Counted from the stretch's first letter, positions 44,140 through 61,644 are shown. The stretch is 64,000 nt of DNA from Globodera rostochiensis (GCA_018350325.1 JAEVLN010000026.1:124001-188000), one strand, 5' to 3'. Translations and numbers: made by a program. The notes: generated from the sequence alone by a model not told the origin.

Positions 44140-44645
44140 GTGATCACAAATCCACCAGCAGAGCTCCGACTTCTGATCAGTGACAATGTTTGTTGGATAT
44201 ACAAATAATTATTATTTGGAATTTTATTTATGATCGAAAATTAGACGTGGCGCTTCCCCATGTCCCGACAAATCTTAATTCCCCCCTCCCCCCAATTAGG
44301 ATTGGGCTGCGTTCCCCCATTCAGGTGTATGTGTTGGAACAGTTCGATTTCGGTTACTCAAAGTTCGAGACGTTCGAAGTGCCAAAATTTTACAATTTTA
44401 ATTATAATAACATTTTTGAATGTTTTTTTCATTTTTTTTTTATATATGTTACGGATGATTTTGGTAAGCGGGCAATTCCCGGTGAATTTCGGATATGCCC
44501 AAACTACCGTAACATATACAATAACAATATTATATACCGTACTATTCGTGATTTAGGTGGTGGGAGATTTTTCTTTTTATTTGTATTCCTTTTTATTTGT
44601 TTTATTTTTTTCAAAAAAATTATAATTTATATTCGTGACATTTGA
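44140..44645 (+). CDS. Second copy of the last two slo-1 exons, possible alternative C-terminus
   Basis: Exon 44140-44187 duplicates slo-1 exon 39824-39871 ([16 protein letters not shown]). Exon 44325-44645 duplicates the start of 40009-40122 ([17 protein letters not shown]). Acceptors and the donor are intact. The two coding parts differ at three positions by eye, all synonymous, while the intron between them has several substitutions and indels. A deletion of about 80 bp removes the Gly-rich tail of the first copy, so the frame continues EVPKFYNFNYNN and on to a stop at 44643-44645. The copied block extends from about 43975 to 44700. It could be an alternative terminal exon pair of slo-1, or a recent non-functional duplicate. 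Confidence 0.55.
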
Positions 44646-45581
44646 TCCCAGCATATTTTAAGGCAAAATGCAAATTTTTGGAGAGATTTCCATGGAAGTT
44701 TTTGAGATGGTTGGTTTCCTCCATTAGCAAGGAGAGCTATTCCGTTACTCTCTAAACAAGACAAAAATGGCATTTTGCCATTCTTACGTATTTGAAAAAT
44801 TGATATTTTTTTTGATCAAGACACAATTCTCTATATGAACTTGATATACATATACTGTAAGTAATTAAAAGAGCGATTCAATTTTTCTAAAAGAAGTTAT
44901 GGCCATCGGTCCAAATCCCAACACGGCTAAAAAAGGCTCAAATCCCACCTGTTAAAAGCCACCCCACCACTGCTGAAAAAGCGCCGAGCTCTGAGGCTTA
45001 GGCTTAGGCCTAAAAACCACCTTTTTTGTGCTAATGGTGCCAGGCGGCCTTTGGCACCATTAAAAAAAAATCTGAACTCAATTTTTTTTCAAAAATTTCA
45101 CATTAGGCATAGCGATAGGCCACTAAAAAGAAATGTCATCAGAAAATAGCCTCGGGGCTTGAAGATGAGCCAGATGTGCCCCAGCAACAAACACACACAT
45201 TGTTATTAACGTCAACAATTTCCATATGCCATCCGGCCGTCCGTTGACGGCACGGCACAACGACGGCAAATTGTGGCACCGTTTTGTAAGGGATGCCATA
45301 CCATCCATTCATGCCGATAATAGGGTAAATTACATGTGCAAACAACACACACCCCGCGGGGGTTGTCATCATTTGGGCCACATCGGGTGTGCTGTACTAA
45401 TTGCATTTATACCAATTTTGGAAGAGATAATCGGAAATTATTTTGGCAACCCAACCCCTTCCCCTCTTCTGCTGGACGACGGCACATCACACACAAATAT
45501 AAGTGAATGTGCCGAAGAGGGATGGCACAACATTTTGGTGGGCCAATTCATTGCCGCCCATCCGAAAAAGTGGCCACGACG
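44646..45581. other. Region upstream of flp-1
   Basis: It contains a GCTTAGGCTTAGGCC stretch at about 44997-45010. Overlapping open frames on both strands at 45123-45585 show no domain. This is probably the flp-1 promoter and 5' UTR. Confidence 0.4.
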
Positions 45582-46984
45582 ATGACGACGACGACGACGA
45601 TGAACATGATGTATACAGGAGGTATTCGACAACGGCATAACCGCAGTGTTGGGTTGCGTCCGCTGATTCTGCTTCTCAACTCGGCCATCGTTTGGTGCTC
45701 GTTGGCACAGGTCAGTGCCGCTGAGGTGTGCGGAAAGAGGCTCAAGATTTGATCTCTGGTCACCGATCATTCGTTTTTTCTACTAAATGTTTTGTTGCAG
45801 GGCCTTTCCCGAATAAATCGGTGATCACATTGATCAAATCCATCCAGATCATGTTGTTTGAATCTGCGAACATTGACTCCAAACACTTAACCTTGTAATT
45901 GAAACACAAAAGACCGAGTAGACAAACCTTTGAAACGCCATTCAGCAAAAAGGGACAAAACGCAAACCGAGGGTTAAATGTCCGTTTAGCCAAATTAAAA
46001 AAACTAATTGATCGTTTGTCTTATTTGTTCACATCAAGCCTGTCTACTTTCAGCCACATGCCGTTGAGGCCGCGTCCAGTGGGCACCTCGCTCCAATGGT
46101 GCCGAACTCGCCGCTCTCCATCCAGTCAGACCCGAACTTTTTGCGTAAGCCCCCCCCCCCTTAAACAATACATAAACATGACCCAAAACAGGCTTCGGAA
46201 GAAGCGGCTCACTGAACGAATTTGGCATTCCACACCTGATTCCAACAAGGACCTCCTCAAACTTCCTCAGATTCGGTGGGTAATCGATCTATTCATTGAG
46301 CCGACATGGCGAATTTTTAACCTTTTGCCAAAACAATTTTGAAGGAAAATCGTCCGCGTCGATGTCCACTTCTGAACCAAACTTCCTCCGTTTCGGAAGG
46401 CAAAAAGGAGGCGTTGATCCGACATTTTTGCGATTTGGCCGTGCAAACAACAACTTCCTACGATTCGGCCGCGCTGCTGGTGGAGGTGAGAGAGGGATTT
46501 ATTGATCGATTTTTGTTTTTGAATCCTGATCGGTTACGGTAATCCACCTCCGACTTTGTTTTTGAATCCTGGAATTTGGTTACTTTGAATCCTGGCATTT
46601 GGTTTGAATCCTGGCATTTGGTTACTTTGAATCCTGGCATTTGGTTACTTTGAATCCTGGCATTTGGTTACTTTGAATCCTAGCGTTTGGTTACTTTGAA
46701 TCCTGGCGTTCGGTTACAGCTAATCCGTACAGGAGCGCGGACGAACGAGATTCTCGGTACTTTTCGATGAGTCCGAGATTCTCGACCGAAATCTCGATCA
46801 AAGAAATTTTGGCTCGACCGCGATTATACGAGATTCTCGATCGAAATCTTGACCGGTCCTCCCTCAAGTACGGGCTCTAATCCATACACCCCCCCCCCAT
46901 CCAGAATTGCTCGTTGCTGCTGAAGAGGAGCCGTTTGAACGCGATTACCGCCAGGCCAACCCGAACTTTCTCCGTTTTGGCTAA
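45582..46984 (+). CDS. flp-1: FMRFamide-like neuropeptide precursor FLP-1
   Basis: Secreted precursor of amidated neuropeptides. Exons: 45582-45725 (or to 45710), 46054-46144, 46192-46275, 46345-46485 and 46905-46984, all in matching phase. The N-terminus, after a Thr/Met run, has a hydrophobic signal segment (LRPLILLLNSAIVWCSLAQ). ATG at 45600 is an equally good start. Six peptides end in LRFG: SDPNFLRFG-R, TSSNFLRFG-K, TSEPNFLRFG-R, GGVDPTFLRFG-R, NNNFLRFG-R and QANPNFLRFG at the very end before TAA. The NFLRFG ending is the mark of nematode flp-1. Every internal site is a single basic residue after Gly; there is no Lys-Arg or Arg-Arg. The fourth intron carries a 23-bp minisatellite and a palindromic repeat. 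Confidence 0.92.
46555..46715. repeat. 23-bp minisatellite in the last flp-1 intron
   Basis: About seven copies of TTACTTTGAATCCTGGCATT plus TGG, with a few shortened units at the left. Confidence 0.9.
46757..46877. repeat. GATCGAGA-family palindromic repeat in the flp-1 intron
   Basis: Contains GAGATTCTCGACCGAAATCT and ends CCTCAAGTACGGGCTCTA, the same ending class as the element at 6241. Left boundary uncertain. Confidence 0.5.
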
Positions 46985-47389
46985 GAGAGATGTGTTTGTC
47001 TGTCGTCCGTCTGTCCGCAAAAGGGCCACCGCCGAAAATTGCCCCTCGGAGGATGCTTCTCTCTGATGCCAATGCCAACGACGCATATGCGTAAATGCGT
47101 TTGGTCAACCAACAAATAATATGCCGTCTTTTGTCGCTTTTATGCTCACCATTGTCCTTTGATGATAAAAATGTTTCATGCAGACTCTCTCTCGCCTCCA
47201 TCGGAAAGCGCCGTTGGGAAAATTTAGAAAAAAATAATATCAAATGTTGTCGATTTTATTGATTTTAGGCTGCCCCGTTTTGGCGCTATAAAGCAGGGGT
47301 GTCAACTGTGCTTCGGGGTGTGCAGTTTGACTCCTGCTGGGGGAAAAGCCAGGTACAAGCATCCCAATCACGCCAAGTACAACACCCTA

Positions 47390-47583
47390 TTCATTTTCTA
47401 AACATTTTGGGCGTCATCAACGGAAAAATATAATTGCTAACATGGCATTGCGTATTTTTAGGAAAAGATTGTCAAGGAGATTGCTGACCGTCTAGCCAAA
47501 GAGGCATCGGAGGAGGAGGAGAAGCGTCGAAAGGGTGCCGCCATTGCGCCGCCGGCCGCGTTTGAGTTATACGGGCCCGACAC
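47390..47583 (+). pseudogene. Inverted copy of an SPF45/RBM17-like exon and its intron
   Basis: About 75 bp of intron, then an exon beginning at 47462 that encodes EKIVKEIADRLAKEASEEEE, then KRRKGAAIAPPAAFELYGPD, match the minus-strand gene at 51170-51366 with few differences. Similarity stops after GGGCCCGACA. The exon is isolated and on the opposite strand, so it is a segmental duplicate, not part of a working gene. Confidence 0.8.
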
Positions 47584-47929
47584 AAGAAACTATAAAGGAC
47601 CCTTTTAAAACTCAGTGTCGAAACGTCCAGTGTCGCGCCAATCGGCATCACCGAGCACCCCCCCCCCCCCCCCGAGTGGGGGTCGTTTGGGCCCCGCCGT
47701 TTGGGCACCGGACGTTTGGGGCCCGCCACTTTCAAAGGGGAGTTTGCCGCAAATTGCCGAGCTTTTTTTTTATTTATTCAGAAATTTTTTCAAAGGAACA
47801 ATACATAACAAAAAAAACTATTAAAGACAACAATCTGAAAATTTGCAGGACGTTTAGGGGTTCATTTGGTAATTGTGGAAAATTCCTCGCAAAAATAATA
47901 GTTAAAATGCACTCTGAAAATTGCAAGGC

Positions 47930-48030
47930 TTAGGGGTTCATTAAGCTTAGGCCTAAGCCACCCTAAGCTTAGGGGTTCGTTAGGCTTAAGCTTAGGCCTA
48001 GCTAGCCTGAGCTAAGCTTAGGCAAAAAAA
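47930..48030. repeat. Palindromic TAAGCTTAGGCC repeats with TTAGGC hexamers
   Basis: Several copies of AAGCTTAGGCCTAAG in both orientations. TTAGGC is the nematode telomere hexamer, but the spacing is irregular, so this is not a clean interstitial telomere. Confidence 0.6.
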
Positions 48031-48620
48031 TAGTGTACCATAGTTGATGTAAAAAAATAGGATGTGTGAAAACGATGATGTATTTTTACTTATGTATATG
48101 TATGCATCAGGGTTGCATCGAACCTAAACTTCCTTGGGGCCCAAACGGCGGCGCCCAAACGTCCTGTTCCCCCCCCCCCCTAAAAAAAGGACGGAGGACG
48201 ATTTGTTCCCGCCCATTCGTTCCCTCCCCCCCCCCCCCCCCCCCGATTCGTTCCCTTTTTTTGAGGTTTTTCGTTATAACTTCTTTCTAATCCAACCAAA
48301 TCAAACATTTTTGATATCATTCGAAAGCTTACAACTACAATAGTAGAAGCTTTCAAAAGCAAAATCTAAGCGATTGGCCAAATCTCAAAAAATTGCGGAT
48401 GACTTTATAGGATCAATGCCATCTCTACCGGAAATACTTTATTCTTGTTCAACAAAACAAAACATACACAAAATCACTTAATATGTATAAGCTTTCAAAC
48501 TAAGCCCGCCTTTCTCTAATTTTAACCGTTGAGCCCACCCCTCAACCGTATGAAATCTTTGAAATTATTCAGATAATGATGACGGCCGAAGAGATATGAA
48601 ATGTTTTCTTAGCGTGTGAG

Positions 48621-49859
48621 GGGCGATTGTAGCAAAAAACCTGCTCGCAAATTATTGTCAGCAATGTTGTTCTTTTTCGACACGTTCGAGCAGGACGATG
48701 CGCTGATATACGAGAGCGTCTTTTCTAAGCTGCGTTTCAAGGAAACAATTTTGAGGTTTTTTCTTACATTACTATACCTTAACTAAGTAAATAAAGACAT
48801 TAAATCTGTTTTAGTGGTTTTATTGGACGTTGGGCGGAGCTTCTCATTAGGTGCGGCGAAATGGCTTCCTTTCACTTGTTTTTTAAACGAAAAATTGAAC
48901 AAAGAAGTGTTGAATAAACAAGCCTTGGTCCGTCTGACGGATTCCAACCACATTTATGTCACCGATTTCAACGAAATGACCAAACAAGTGTTGCCGGAAA
49001 GACAGCAGACGCATGGGGACTTCAACCCATTTCATTCACAAGTCCCAATTTACGCAAAGGCCGTAAGTGAAGGGTGCGCCAATACAACACCTGGGCAAAA
49101 CAGAACAACACGTCAATGATGTTTGCCGACAAAGTCAAAGTTTTGGCCAATTTGACAATGCATCTGAGGGATTGCTTACAAGTGAGTGCTGGCATAATCA
49201 GACCCGAATCGGAAATCTTTCTTTAAAATCTGATTGTTTTTAGGCAAACAACGCCAAACCGAGTTGTTTTTTAGTCAAAAGCATTCATGAGAAGAATTTG
49301 GCGAACGATTTCGTCAGATGCATTTGGAAAATCCCGGTATGTTTTAGTTGAGGCGATAGCAAAAAAAGTGTCCCACAAAATTTAACGAAAGTTATTTGGC
49401 GATTTAATGAATGAATGAAAGAAAAATTTGTTGATGTAATATACTGATTCTTTTGGTTCTCTTCTTTTATATTAAAAAGATGCTATGTTCCGTTTAGCTG
49501 CATGAAACACAGGGCATTGACACGGTGGACACTTTGCTGAGACTCTTAGAAGGAATGATGTCGAAAATTGGTGCAAGTTTGGATAATATGGTGGAACCTG
49601 AACGAGCACGAGTGATTACGAAGGAGAGGGCGAAGAGTACACCGGCGAAGGGATGGCGCATCATCAGGAACAGGGTGTCCATGAAGGAGCAATGGAAAAT
49701 GGGCATTTTTTGCATTCGCATTTGGTGGCTGATGATGATTTGGAAGAGATGGACGACGACGATGGTGGTGAGGAGAACGAGACGGAATGGGACTTTCTAA
49801 TTGTTTTAGCATTAATGCACGACAAATTGACGAAGCTCGCAAAGAAAACTCAAAATTGA
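48621..49859 (+). CDS. Unrecognised protein with acidic C-terminal tail; one unresolved frame change
   Basis: Exons read on the plus strand: LLSAMLFFFDTFEQDDALIY (48650-48757), GFIGRWAELLI (48823-48858), NKQALVRLTDSNHIYVTDFN (about 48900-49060), FADKVKVLANLTMHLRDCLQ (about 49119-49181), ANNAKPSCFLVKSIHEKNLA (49244-49337), LHETQGIDTVDTLLRLLEGM (from 49499), and an acidic tail with DDDLEEMDDDDGGEENETEW ending in TGA at 49857-49859. Several joints are in phase with good GT-AG sites. The join to the acidic tail near 49570-49630 needs a frame change I could not explain by a normal intron, and the join near 48860-48900 is also unclear. It could be a real gene with a misread exon, or a decaying one. 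Family not recognised. Confidence 0.45.
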
Positions 49860-50478
49860 TGGACGAAATAGTCGCTGACAGTATAGAAAAACCGCCTTTG
49901 GCAAAGCATCATTTGTTTCTACCCAGAAATAAACGAAGAAAATTTTGAATTTGAAGTGTCGACTTTTTTTTTTTATCCATTCTGCTTAGAGCCCGGACTT
50001 GAGCTTCGAGCGAGACGAGATTCTCGAAAAAATCTCAGATCTCGAAAATTCAGTTTTAATTCGAGTCGAGACTCTCGGATCTCGAAAAAAAATCTCGAGC
50101 CGGAACAGTCGAGACTTTTGATGAAAATCTATTCCAAAATTCTCAGAAACTCCACCAAATTTTGTACGGGTAAGAAGGAGCACTAGAAACATGTCTGCAA
50201 AATTTGGTCACGAGTGTTAGCCTGTGTTCCAAGGTTTTGAAAATCAAAAGAAAATTCAATTGTGAGGGGATAGATATACTATAGTGTCTGACCATATGCT
50301 GTCTGCCGCATGGCTATTTTTTTGAATCAGTATTAAATTTTGGCGTTTCGCCTCTGGGCTTGACCCATAGTGGGGTATGAAAAAGCCGGTGAGAAAATTG
50401 TTAGAATTTTTAAAAAAATTTTTTAAGAAAAGAAACAAACAAAAGAGTCACAAAAAAGTGATACAATTAGACGCACTT
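49860..50478. other. Convergent intergenic gap with a GATCGAGA-type repeat
   Basis: A repeat starting AGAGCCCGGACTTGAGCTTC (about 49988-50110), rich in CTCGAGA/TCTCGAA, occupies part of it. No gene seen. Confidence 0.5.
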
Positions 50479-52786
50479 TTATCCATTCTGCTGCTGTTCT
50501 TGGCCTCGTTCATCCAGCGACGTGACCACCGACGACGCGCTCTCCTCGCCAAAAATCAGTCCAATGTTTTTGCCCGTCCGTTGCACCTGAATTTGCAAAA
50601 ACGGCGATCAGAGCCCCGCCAAAGTCAAGACTATTCATCCCCCCGGGGGGACTGACTGCTTGCTCTTAAATCAAAAATGATCACAAAACAAGCACATCCA
50701 TTCCCTGATCGCTGGTTACCTCAAGTGGCCTGCTGATGCCTTGCTCCTTTGCGCCAAGCCCAGCACCTTGTCGATAACCCATTTTAGACTAAAATATGAA
50801 AATATAACAAAATTCCTGTAATAACGTGTGGCATTTCTGGCCACCAACACGTGCTAGCAAATTAATTAGTGACCACTTTGTTTCTTAAATAGTCTTTTAT
50901 GGATTATTTAAATTTTTAAGCAAAATTAAAAACCTCCTCCGGGTAAGGTCCCAAATCCCAATTTTAGGCGTACAGCTCGAAATTGAATGTCCCACCCTAT
51001 CCTTTATGGCTCTCACCATGATGTTGGCGGCGACGCCCAACCCCCGGGACATGCCCTTGCCGAACTGTGCCAATTTGGGCTGCTCAAAGCGCTGCTCCAC
51101 CACCTCCTCTTTCACCACTGTCGCTGATGCCGTCGGAGCAAAGCCGTCAACGCCGACGTTGTCGGGCCCGTATGACTCAAATGCGGCCGGCGGTGCAATG
51201 GCGGCACCCTTTCGACGCTTCTCCTCTTCCTCCGATGCCTCTTTGGCTAGACGGTCAGCAATCTCCTTGGCAATCTTTTCCTAAAATACGCAATGCGCCC
51301 ATGTTAGCAATTATACAATTATGTTTGCCGTTGATGACGCCCAAAATGTTTAGAAAATGAATATTCATTGAAAACTTTCTGGAAAAAAAAGATTTGGGGC
51401 TTCTAAATAAGTACATTTGGGCTCTTTTCCCATTTGTTAAGTGCATCGGGCTGAAAATAATGCATTTCTTTAAAAAAATGCCAAATGGGATCCCTACTGT
51501 TTTTTATAGGGATTTGATCAAACTTCTCCTTATAAATCCCGGGTTATTACTCCTGAATTTTCCCTAAAATCCTAACGGGGGTTCGTTGCAAAAAAACGCT
51601 CTTACCTTTAACCGCAGCTGTTCCCTAAATTTGAAAAATAATGTCAAACAAAAACAAAGATTTATTTGAAAAAACGGACTATAGGCTCACAATAAAAACA
51701 AATTAATATGACTTTTGTGATGTCGTGGAATTCGAAAGTTATGCAAACAAAAAAACTCATCAGGACGCAAAAGTACTATTAAAATATTACCTCTTCTGCT
51801 TAAACGAGGAATAATCGGTGGGCGCTGTTGGGTTGTACTCGTCTTCGACCATCACTTCGCCAAACAGAAACACCTTTCAAAAAATAAAAGAAAAAATGCT
51901 AATTTTACAGCAATTGTTGCTTAAATTTTTCAAGGGGTCGGCAGCTTGCTCCTACCCAAAGCCAAACAAACCGATGCTAAGTTTCCAAAAAATTCATTTA
52001 AAATTGAATTTTTGTGACTCGCCAAATGTTTCTGGATAAACTCGATTTTTGATCTCTCCCGACCACCAGAATGTTCCAAACATTGAATTGGTTTGTTTTT
52101 TTGCACGCACTTTGTCCTCCTTCAACGACTTGGGCACCAGGGTGAACGCTCCGGTCGAGTCAATTGGCAAAGGTATCGCTTTGTGAGGCTTCAGCTTGAA
52201 CGGGCCCCTCTTCAGCTGCTGCTGCTGTTTGTCCCGTTGAAGCACAGCAGCCGGTGCGAGCAGTGCGGGCGCGGACGATTGTTGGGCAATGCCGCCAAAA
52301 GAGCCCGATTTCTAAAGATTAAAAAAAAAATAAAGAATTTCAAAAAAAAAATTATGAAGAAAATAAAATTCAATTCATGAAAATAAAGTAAACTTGTTGA
52401 GAGACCGCTGCGGCCGCATTCTGTAAAATGGCTTTCTTCGCTTCCAACTGCGACTTGAGGAAGGACAAGTTCATTTTGTTGACTGACAGCTGCGCAGGTG
52501 AAGCAGCAGTCAGTGGGGTTTTTGGTGCAGAGAATGACAAAGTCAGAGGCGACGGGTGTTCATCAACTGTAATTTGGCACAACAAATAATTTCTGTACTT
52601 ATTTCAAATTTAAAGTTAACTGATTAAGACAACCGAACAGCCATTCGGAAGCTCTCATAGAGTTAAAGCTATCATTAAGCCAAACACTTTGTGATTTGAC
52701 AAATATCGTAAAAGACCTTTGTCCGAAATCTCCTCTTTGACCAATTCTGTTGAGGATTCAATTCCAATATCCTCATACAGAGACAT
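50479..52786 (-). CDS. RBM17: SPF45/RBM17-like splicing factor, apparently without the C-terminal UHM
   Basis: Minus-strand gene starting at 52786 with MSLYEDIGIESSTELVKEEI, the typical SPF45 N-terminus. Next exons encode MNLSFLKSQLEAKKAILQNA (about 52400-52570), KRGPFKLKPHKAIPLPIDST (about 52120-52310), MVEDEYNPTAPTDYSSFK (about 51800-51870), a charged helix (KEIADRLAKEASEEEEKRRK, about 51200-51290), GAAIAPPAAF, and a split G-patch (FGKGMSRGLGVAANIM at about 51000-51070, SKMGYRQGAGLGAKEQGISR at about 50725-50785). The last exon reads VQRTGKNIGLIFGEES and stops at TAA (50479-50481). SPF45 proteins normally continue into a UHM/RRM domain that binds ULM motifs of U2AF65 and SF1. I see no such exon downstream. 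Either it is lost, or an unseen splice skips the stop. Confidence 0.8.
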
Positions 52787-59171
<6,385 letters not shown>

Positions 59172-59557
59172 AATGAAATTTCGGGGGCGCCCCTCAATTT
59201 GTTTTGTTTGTGTGTTTTAAAGCTTTTTATTAAAATGGAATTTTAAATGAACAGAGAGAGAGAGAGAGATGTGTGCAAAATCTTAACTTTTATTGTTAAA
59301 GCAATAATAATTAAATTATTGTAAAGCAATCAATATTAAGCATATGAGAGTGAGTGTATAATAAGAGATGAGGGTGGATCTGGATATACGAGATTTTTGT
59401 TGTTGGATGGATGCTTAAACAAAATTGTAAGGGTTACTGATCATCAGAATGTTGTGGGGATGTGAAAGATATTGAGAACAATGGAGAACCGCCCGCTGCA
59501 GTCTTCCCTCGCGCACGCTCATAACACCGACACTGATGCAGACGGTGTCCAACGCGT
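59172..59557. other. Convergent 3' gap between LARS2 and caveolin
   Basis: AT-rich with a short (AG)n run at 59255-59268. It presumably holds both 3' UTRs. No gene. Confidence 0.5.
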
Positions 59558-61644
59558 TCAGCCAGAGCTCAGCACGGCGGTTGGGTCCTGGCTGATGCCT
59601 TAAGGGAACGAAGGGATGAGTAATAATTAATTAGTTGGTGGTCATCCATTTTTACGTTTTTTTCCTATTTTTCCCGTGGTTTTGGCCCGTGACATGGGTA
59701 TTCAGCTAAATCCGTAGTTCCCGAACACAATTTTTCAAGACAAAAGGTCTGCTTAATAATCTCTATTGCATTAGCCATCGCCACCAGATTATTCTAATTT
59801 GCGACGTTTCTGTAAACTCTTGCAGAATGAGCTGTGGCGGCCGTAGGAAATTCATAAAATCATAAATTTTGTATCAGAAATTGGGGTATGAACGTCATGT
59901 CTCCCCGCACTCCCCCCCCCCCGCTTCTCTCTCCCTACGGTATCCTCTTACCGTATCTGCTCACTTTCACATTGCCACAAATGAGCGCGACTGAACGGCA
60001 CAGCGGATCGCAAACGGCCGAGACCAACACGGACCAAAGCTGTTGTTACGGTAACAGTTAACAAATTCAAATTTCAGTCCATTCTTAACAAAAATACTTA
60101 TTTTGCCAAAAAATTTTTAAGGCACTTTGGCCCGCGGGGCTTTTCCCCCCTTTTTGGTTTGAGCCGATCCGACCGCCCCGAAAATAGCTGTCAGGCTAGA
60201 ATAGTCCCCCTAGGGGTTGTCGGCCATCCCTACAATGAAAATCGAATTCTTTTTTTTTGTTTTGTTGTTTTTTTTACTTTTGCAAGCCATCCAAACGGTA
60301 TGCTGAGGAGACGGCCGATCGGCACAAACACGAACACACTGAGCGTGGAGAGCAGCGCAAACAGAATGCCAAACACAATTGCCAACGGCACGGCGAAGAC
60401 CAGCGAGAGCATTTTGTAGCAAAAGTTGCGCACCTGTCCCGGGACGAAAAGTTTTCTGGTTCCCCCCAAAACGATTCTGAATTTAGAATAAACGGAATTA
60501 AAATAACTCTTCCCGACTCTTATTTGTTTAGTTTAGGCATAGTAATGTCAGAGAATGGCTCAAAAATGCCTCGGGCAAATTGGAAGCGATGAAACAGGCA
60601 AAGCGCCCGAGGGCATTTCGGGACATTCTCTGAGTTTGAATCGCACAAATACCGATGCTTTGATGGTCAGAAAAAGGGGTGAAAATGCCGGATTTTAGAG
60701 TTCGTATTCTGTGCCTTATGCCTTCTGATTGAATAATCAATTAAAAAAATTGGTTGTTACCGCAAGGAACACGGTCAGCGCCGTCTTCCACACACCGTTC
60801 AACGAATGCACGGCGTCCGGCTCCCCGAAAATGTCGTGAACACCCAGATCAATGGCCTTGCATAAATTGGAGGATGAAAGAATGAATGATCGATGATCAC
60901 CCAATACAATGATCAAACTATGGAATCCAATTATTTTTGGATCGGAAACATTTTAGCATTTTCAGACAAAAAGGACAGTCACCACCACCTCTTGCAGTTT
61001 GGCCGAGTCGCGTTGGACAAGATCACACTGAAAAGTCGGCTCGGGGTACGTCTGCCGTTCATAGGGAGTCATGGGCGGAAATGGGCGCGGAAACTCGTCC
61101 TTCTGGGCACGGCACAAAGTGAACGGGCACCCGGAACGCTGCTGGTGCTGTTTGCCGCCTTTCTTCTTCGACTGCTTGTCCTCCTTGACATTGTTGGCAT
61201 CCGCCACACCTTCCGCTCCCGCCCCCGCCACCGCCTTGTTGTTAGCGCCTCCTCCTTTCTCATTTGCGTCCGCCACCGCCGCATCGCCATCCGTTTTCTG
61301 CGTCTTCTGTGACCCGACCAAATTTCAGGAATTTAACAAATTCTAGGCATTCGGGATTTGATTGGAAAATTCTCCCCGAATTACGGGGGATCCCGCGCGA
61401 TTGGCAACTCCCAGTTTTAAAAACATTATTTAGATACCCGGAGGACAGTCCCAACGGATACTACCTTCTTGGAGAACCATCCCTTCTTCTCCTTGCTCTT
61501 TGATGAAGCCTCGTCCCCTTGAGGGCCAACACCGACCACAACGCCCACAGCGGTTGTTGTTGTCGTTTCCGTTCCCTCTGTTGCTTGCGGCTGCTCGGCA
61601 CTTTTCAGTGGCACACTTTGTTCTTGAAGCTCAACATCGGCCAT
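59558..61644 (-). CDS. cav-1: Caveolin (CAV-1-like)
   Basis: Integral protein that shapes caveolae at the plasma membrane. Minus-strand exons: 61644-61465 (MADVELQEQ to KKGWFSKK, low-complexity and charged), 61306 to about 60970 (Ala/Gly-rich, then PFPPMTPYERQTYPEPTFQC), about 60860-60775 (AIDLGVHDIFGEPDAVHSLN, then GVWKTALTVFLA; the caveolin signature and scaffolding segment), about 60432-60285 (NFCYKMLSLVFAVPLAIVFG, then ILFALLSTLSVFVFVPIGRL; the hydrophobic hairpin), about 60050-59950 (VLVSAVCDPLCRSVALICGN) and a final exon ending GISQDPTAVLSSG with TGA at 59560-59558. All joints are in phase with GT-AG signals except the second donor, which has two or three possible positions. The long N-terminal extension is like nematode CAV-1. 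Confidence 0.88.

Larger units (their letters stand above)
46985..48620. other. Repeat-rich gap after flp-1
   Basis: It holds one unit of the AGCCAGGTACAA minisatellite (about 47300-47385), the SPF45 exon copy (47390-47583), CCGTTTGGG/CCCAAACG-type G/C repeats (47640-47740 and 48130-48250, with long C runs) and TTAGGC-containing repeats at 47930-48030. No gene supported apart from the exon copy. Confidence 0.55.

Noticed and set aside
45226..45585. 119-codon plus-strand open frame upstream of flp-1
   Set aside because: Overlapping frames on both strands, no domain, and no in-phase link to flp-1 exons; more likely promoter or UTR.
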